A DNA stretch of 64,000 bases. It comes from an uncultured Verrucomicrobiota bacterium. GTDB lineage: Bacteria; Verrucomicrobiota; Verrucomicrobiia; Limisphaerales; UBA9464. Position 1 is the first letter of the stretch. The number at the start of each line of letters is the position of its first letter. The stretch is from assembly GCA_903922605.1 (NCBI GenBank), contig CAIXUG010000052.1, positions 166,959-230,958 of the forward strand. Reading direction: 5' to 3'. Under the pieces are notes generated by a model that was not told the DNA's origin, ran no database searches, and worked only from the letters and a program-made list of their open reading frames with translations. The position numbers were made by a program, and so were the translations under genes. Positions 59,834-64,000 of this stretch are shown here, piece after piece.

Positions 59834-62650
59834 GTGCCAGCTGCCCCGAACGACATCACCGGTAACACCACCGTGATCCGCAAGTCGGCCTCGACCGCCG
59901 AAGGTCACCGGCTGGCCGAGGACGGTGCCCGCCGTGCGAATTGGAAGCGCTGGGGTCCCTACCTCGCCGAACGCCAGTGGTCCACGGTGCGGGAAGATTA
60001 CAGTGAGTGGGGGACCTGCTGGGATTATTTCCCGCACGACCATGCGCGCAGCCGCGCGTATCGCTGGGGGGAGGATGGCCTGCTGGGATTTTGCGACCGC
60101 GAGGCGCGCCTGTGCTTCGCGCTTGCGCTGTGGAACGGCCGCGACCCGATCCTGAAGGAGCGCCTGTTCGGCCTCACCGGTAACGAGGGCAATCATGCCG
60201 AGGACGTGAAGGAGGAATGGTTCTACCTCGATTCCACGCCGACCCATTCTTACGCCAAGGCGCTCTACAAGTACCCGCAGGCCGAGTTCCCCTACGCGAA
60301 ACTGCTGGAGGAGAACCGCCGGCGGGGTCGCGAGGAGCGTGAATACGAGATCACCGACACCGGCGTGTTCGATGGCGACCGGTATTTCGACATCGTCGCC
60401 GAATATGCCAAGCCCGGCCCGGACGACATCCTCATCCGGATCACCGTGGCCAACCGCAGCTCCGAAGCCGCGACGCTGCACCTGCTGCCGACACTGTGGT
60501 TCCGTAATACTTGGTCCTGGGGTTGCCCGCGCGAAGGCAGTGTGATGAAGCCCCTGCTGCGCCTGACCTCCGCCGGCCGCCTGAGGACTTCGCACGAGAC
60601 TCTGGGCGATTTCATTTTCGAGGCGGGGCCGGCGCCCGACGGCACGGTCCCGCGCGTGCTCTTCACGGAGAATGAGACGAATGCGGCGCGGCTCTTCAAC
60701 ACGCCCAGCGCGACCCCGTTCGTGAAGGACGCCTTCCACGAACAGGTGGTCCACGGCCTCACGACCGCCACGAATCCGGAGGACCTCGGCACCAAGGCCG
60801 CCCCGTGGTACCAGCTGACGCTCGCGCCCTATGAAACCCAGGTGATCCGTCTTCGTCTGGTGGCCGCCGGTGATCTCAGCCGCACGCGCTGTGACGAGGC
60901 GCCCGTGCAGCCGGTGATCCGCAAGCGCCCGGTCGTGGCCCGGGAAGAATTCAGCGCCGTGATGAAGGATACAGCGCTGTTCGACGCCGTTTTCACCCAA
61001 CGGATTGCGGAGGCCGACGAGTTTTATCGCACCAAGCTGCCTTCCCAGCTCACGCCCGCCGAGCGGAACGTCGTGCGGCAAGGCTATGCCGGCCTGCTCT
61101 GGTCCAAGCAGTTCTACCACTACGTTGTCGCCGACTGGCTGGATGGCGATCCGGCCACGCCCACGCCACCGGCCTCCCGCCTCGGTGGGCGCAACGCCGA
61201 TTGGCGGCACCTGTATGCCCGCGACATCATCTCCATGCCGGACAAGTGGGAGTATCCCTGGTTCGCCGCGTGGGACTTGGCGTTCCACATGATTCCCTTC
61301 GCGCGCATCGACGGCGCGTTTGCCAAGCAACAGCTCGGGCTGTTCCTGCGCGAGTGGTACATGCACCCGAATGGCCAGCTGCCTGCGTACGAGTTCGCAT
61401 TCGGCGACGTGAACCCGCCCGTCCACGCCTGGGCCGCGTGGCGCATTTACAAGCTGACGGGACCGCACGGCGCGCGTGACCGCGACTTTCTGGAAAGCAC
61501 CTTCCAGAAGCTCCTTATCAACTTCACCTGGTGGGTCAATCGCAAGGATGCCGCCGGCAAGAACCTGTTCTCCGGCGGCTTTCTCGGACTCGACAACATC
61601 GGCGTCTTCGACCGTTCGAAGCCGCTGCCGACCGGCGGCTCGCTGCAACAGGCAGATGGCACCGCATGGATGGCCTTCTACGCCGCCACCATGCTCGCGA
61701 TGGCGCTCGAACTCGCCCGCGACAGCGCCACCGGCAAGATCCATTCCGCGTACGAGGACATGGCGAGCAAGTTCCTCGAGCACTTCGTTCAGATCGCCGA
61801 CGCGATGAACACGCTCGGCGGCACCGGGCTTTGGAACGAGGAGGACGGCTTCTATTACGACCAGCTCGATCTGGGCGGCGGGAATGTCATGCCGCTCCGC
61901 TCGCGCAGCATGGTCGGGCTGCTCCCGCTCATTGCGGTCGAGGTGCTGGAGGAGGCGGAGGTGGATCATCTGCCCGGCTTCAAGAAGCGCCTCGCGTGGT
62001 TCGTGAAGCACCGCCACGACCTCAACCGGGGTGTTGCCCTCGGACGCAGCGGCAGCCGCGAACGCCTCCTGCTCGCCATCCCGACGCGCGACCGGTTGCG
62101 CCGTGTGCTCCGTTATCTCGGGGACGAAGCCGAATTTCTCTCACCCCACGGTCTGCGTTCCGTTTCGAAGGCCCATGCCAAGGACCCTTTCATCGTCCGC
62201 TGCGGCGAGGAGGAATATCGCGTGGATTATTCGCCGGGCGAAAGCACGACGGGGCTCTTCGGCGGCAACTCCAATTGGCGCGGTCCCATCTGGTTCCCCG
62301 TGAACTACCTCCTGATCGAGGCGCTCGAACGCTACCACCACTTCTACGGGCCGGAGTTCACCGTCGAATATCCGACCGGCTCCGGCAAACAGCGCAACCT
62401 GCGCGAGATCGCCGCCGATCTGGAGCTCCGGCTTGGCTCGCTCTTCCTACCGGACAAGAACGGACGGCGCCCTTGCCACGGCGACGATGTGCGCTTTGCG
62501 ACCGACCCGTATTGGAAGGAACTGGTGCTCTTCCACGAGTATTTCCACGGCGATACCGGCCGAGGCCTCGGGGCGAACCACCAGACCGGCTGGACCGCCC
62601 TGGTGCTGCGCGGTCTGGAAAACGTGGCGAAGCGGCGCGGCAGCATTTGA
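59834..62650 (+). CDS. GH63-like glucosidase (clan GH-G, MGH1-type)
   Basis: The protein is about 938 residues from GTG 59834. Another GTG at 59873 is also possible, and a TTG at 59780 is unlikely. There is no signal peptide, so it is probably cytoplasmic. The N-terminal beta domain begins WKRWGPYLAERQWSTVREDYSEWGTCWDYFPHDHARSRAYRWGEDG. The (alpha/alpha)6 catalytic part has WFAAWDLAFHMIPFARIDGAFA, with a candidate catalytic Asp, and NSNWRGPIWFPVNYLLIEAL, the clan GH-G pattern. Near the end, LVLFHEYFHGDTGRGLGANHQTGWTAL has a candidate catalytic Glu. Likely substrates are alpha-glucosides such as glucosylglycerate or short oligosaccharides. A PfkB kinase gene follows on the same strand. Confidence 0.85.
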   Translation: MPAAPNDITGNTTVIRKSASTAEGHRLAEDGARRANWKRWGPYLAERQWSTVREDYSEWGTCWDYFPHDHARSRAYRWGEDGLLGFCDREARLCFALALWNGRDPILKERLFGLTGNEGNHAEDVKEEWFYLDSTPTHSYAKALYKYPQAEFPYAKLLEENRRRGREEREYEITDTGVFDGDRYFDIVAEYAKPGPDDILIRITVANRSSEAATLHLLPTLWFRNTWSWGCPREGSVMKPLLRLTSAGRLRTSHETLGDFIFEAGPAPDGTVPRVLFTENETNAARLFNTPSATPFVKDAFHEQVVHGLTTATNPEDLGTKAAPWYQLTLAPYETQVIRLRLVAAGDLSRTRCDEAPVQPVIRKRPVVAREEFSAVMKDTALFDAVFTQRIAEADEFYRTKLPSQLTPAERNVVRQGYAGLLWSKQFYHYVVADWLDGDPATPTPPASRLGGRNADWRHLYARDIISMPDKWEYPWFAAWDLAFHMIPFARIDGAFAKQQLGLFLREWYMHPNGQLPAYEFAFGDVNPPVHAWAAWRIYKLTGPHGARDRDFLESTFQKLLINFTWWVNRKDAAGKNLFSGGFLGLDNIGVFDRSKPLPTGGSLQQADGTAWMAFYAATMLAMALELARDSATGKIHSAYEDMASKFLEHFVQIADAMNTLGGTGLWNEEDGFYYDQLDLGGGNVMPLRSRSMVGLLPLIAVEVLEEAEVDHLPGFKKRLAWFVKHRHDLNRGVALGRSGSRERLLLAIPTRDRLRRVLRYLGDEAEFLSPHGLRSVSKAHAKDPFIVRCGEEEYRVDYSPGESTTGLFGGNSNWRGPIWFPVNYLLIEALERYHHFYGPEFTVEYPTGSGKQRNLREIAADLELRLGSLFLPDKNGRRPCHGDDVRFATDPYWKELVLFHEYFHGDTGRGLGANHQTGWTALVLRGLENVAKRRGSI

Positions 62651-62688
62651 TTTCCGCCGTCCGACCGGCAGCATGACACCGGCTTCCG

Positions 62689-63762
62689 ATGAACCTCACA
62701 CGCTTTGAAGCGATCACCTCGCGCTACCCGTCGCTGCGACTCGCGGTCGTGGGCGATTTCTGTCTCGACCGCTATTTCGACATCGACCCAACGCGGTCGG
62801 AAATCTCCATCGAGACGAATCTGCCTGTGCACAACATCACCCGCGTGCGCTGCCAACCGGGGGGTGCGGGCACGATCCTGAACAATCTCGTCGCGCTGGG
62901 CGTGGGCGAATTGCGCCCGGTGGGCTTCTGCGGCGATGACGGCGAAGGCTGGGAACTGGGCCGCGCGCTGGCAGCGCTGCCGGGGGTGAAGCTCGACGGC
63001 TTCCTCACCACGCCGGAACGGCATACGTTCACTTACAGCAAACCCCTGTTACATCGTGCCGGCCAGCCGCCCGAGGAACTGAGCCGGCTGGATCTCAAGA
63101 ACTGGACGGAGACTCCGTGGGAACTGAACAAGCAGCTTTCACTCGCGCTGATCCGGACGGTCGAAGTCGGGCCACCTTTGGGGGATGGCAACCTGGCGTC
63201 TCGGCCGCTCCATCTGGTCGATGGCCTGATCGTCTTGGATCAGGTGGACGAAGACGGCACCGGAGTCGTTTCGGATCTGCTGCTCAATGCCGTCGGGGTT
63301 GTCCGGCGCGCCATGTCTGAATCGGAGACCCCATCGCCGATCGTTGCCGACAGCCGCCGTGGCCTGCGCGACTGGCCGCACGTCATCTTCAAGATGAACG
63401 CCAAGGAACTCGGCGCCTTGGCCGGTGCGCCGGTCGATTCGCTGGACGAAATCAAAAGCGCCTGCGCCGCGATGGCGAAGACCAACGGGCAGCCAGCGTT
63501 TGTCACGCTGGCGGAGCGCGGGATCATCGGGGCCACGCCGGCGGGCGAGGTGGAGCATGTGCCTTCGCTGCCGGTGCGCGGTCCGATTGACATCGTCGGG
63601 GCAGGGGACTCCGTCACGGCCAATCTCACGGCTGCGCTGGCCGCCGGGGCCACCATCCGCGAGGCCATGGAGCTGGCGATGGCCGCCGCCAGCATCGTCA
63701 TCCATCAGCTCGGCACCACCGGCACCGCCAGCGTGGCGCAACTGCGGAAGGTCCTGTTTTGA
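62689..63762 (+). CDS. PfkB-family carbohydrate kinase
   Basis: The 357-residue kinase (ATG 62689) has the ribokinase/PfkB fold. It begins SLRLAVVGDFCLDRYFDIDP, with the substrate-binding GGAGTILNNLVALG (about 58-71), VADSRRGL and FKMNAKELGALAG. The anion hole/catalytic motif is DIVGAGDSVTANLTAALAAG (about 302-321) with Asp308 as base. Its VxGDxCLDRY start is like RfaE/HldE-type heptose kinases, but no nucleotidyltransferase domain is attached, so the sugar cannot be named. It lies 38 bp after the glucosidase gene and may phosphorylate the released sugar. Confidence 0.9.
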   Translation: MNLTRFEAITSRYPSLRLAVVGDFCLDRYFDIDPTRSEISIETNLPVHNITRVRCQPGGAGTILNNLVALGVGELRPVGFCGDDGEGWELGRALAALPGVKLDGFLTTPERHTFTYSKPLLHRAGQPPEELSRLDLKNWTETPWELNKQLSLALIRTVEVGPPLGDGNLASRPLHLVDGLIVLDQVDEDGTGVVSDLLLNAVGVVRRAMSESETPSPIVADSRRGLRDWPHVIFKMNAKELGALAGAPVDSLDEIKSACAAMAKTNGQPAFVTLAERGIIGATPAGEVEHVPSLPVRGPIDIVGAGDSVTANLTAALAAGATIREAMELAMAAASIVIHQLGTTGTASVAQLRKVLF

Positions 63763-63899
63763 ACCGTCGAGGTGCGAAGACGCGAAGGATGGAAAGCAGA
63801 TATGCCAGGGCAGGAGCGCAGCTTTTCATCGCGGTTGACTCTGGTCTTTCAGGACCGGGGCACTTGGCGCGTGGTGGGGCGAGCGTCCGGCGCTCGATC

Positions 63900-63942
63900 A
63901 CCGCATGGGTGACACTTTGTGCTCACCGCATGGGTGACACTT
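63900..63942. repeat. Two direct copies of an 18-bp ACCGCATGGGTGACACTT repeat
   Basis: Copies at 63900-63917 and 63925-63942 are identical and 25 bp apart. Tandem GGGTGACA/TGTCACCC units are found at the ends of several insertion sequences, so an element may begin here and continue outside the window. The rest of 63763-64000 is GC-rich purine-biased DNA without a credible gene. Confidence 0.55.
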
Positions 63943-64000
63943 GGACTCCGTGAGGCGGCGCGCCGAAGCGGAGGCGAGCGGAGCGAGCCGGAGCGGAAGC

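Noticed and set aside
63759..63953. Plus-strand 64-codon frame after the PfkB kinase.
   Set aside because: It starts inside the kinase stop region, consists of biased Arg/Gly/Ala sequence and runs into the terminal repeats; no domain is recognisable.
1..64000. CRISPR arrays, rRNA and tRNA genes, riboswitches.
   Set aside because: Reading the intergenic stretches, I saw no regularly spaced repeats with unique spacers, no tRNA T-loop/acceptor pattern and no rRNA segment; a covariance-model search would be needed to exclude short ncRNAs.

Overview
The window is a 64 kb piece of a GC-rich bacterial chromosome. The gene set points to the Verrucomicrobiota, probably the Pedosphaera/Limisphaera side. 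Evidence includes DUF1501, DUF1549/DUF1553 and DUF1552 proteins, planctomycete-type cytochrome modules, very large secreted dehydrogenase/HEAT/cupredoxin chimeras, H-X9-DG-like secreted pseudopilins, a sigma factor fused to a membrane domain, GTG starts with little Shine-Dalgarno signal, and many intergenic palindromes. This assignment is inferred from gene content; no rRNA or tRNA gene was found.

Layout. 1-539: 3' end of a secreted alpha/beta hydrolase. 728-3411: an AT-richer three-gene cassette on the minus strand (helical protein, HEFGH metallopeptidase, dCTP-deaminase-like protein) that looks acquired and is the best candidate for an undescribed system. 3607-14545: a minus-strand secreted catabolic operon (esterase/SMP-30 fusion, 1482-residue chimera, DUF1553 cytochrome, DUF1501 protein). 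14903-16822: small Lys/Ala-rich histone-like proteins and a membrane-anchored cupredoxin. 17327-25945: sigma factor, Der GTPase, DUF1499 and DUF4190 proteins, an overlapping antitoxin-like/nucleotidyltransferase pair, LeuB, a pseudopilin, an Smr protein and a small cytochrome. 26178-31431: a GH32 fructan hydrolase, a second pseudopilin, a ClC channel with CBS domains, and a decayed copy of the GH32 C-terminus. 31678-34630: ProS, an FAH-family hydrolase and a small unknown protein. 34642-41746: a BNR-type secreted protein and a heavy-metal RND efflux operon (adaptor, pump, response regulator, sensor kinase) preceded by a CusR-like inverted repeat. 41865-51057: secreted lamin-tail and hydrazine-synthase-alpha-like heme proteins, an IS630 remnant, prepilin peptidase, AroE and an S8 protease. 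51209-63762: DUF1552 protein, M42 peptidase, FolB, a HAD-NUDIX fusion, gamma carbonic anhydrase, PrmC, MurA, two small proteins, a GH63-like glucosidase and a PfkB kinase. The right end carries two copies of an 18-bp repeat that may belong to a mobile element just outside the window.

How it works together. Housekeeping genes (der, leuB, proS, aroE, folB, prmC, murA) are interspersed with an extracellular carbohydrate-degrading and cytochrome/copper-protein repertoire. The prepilin peptidase could process the two pseudopilins. The RND operon and its two-component system form a self-contained metal-response unit that lacks its outer-membrane channel. Several genes end inside intergenic repeats, which suggests that these repeats move or recombine and reshape 3' ends.
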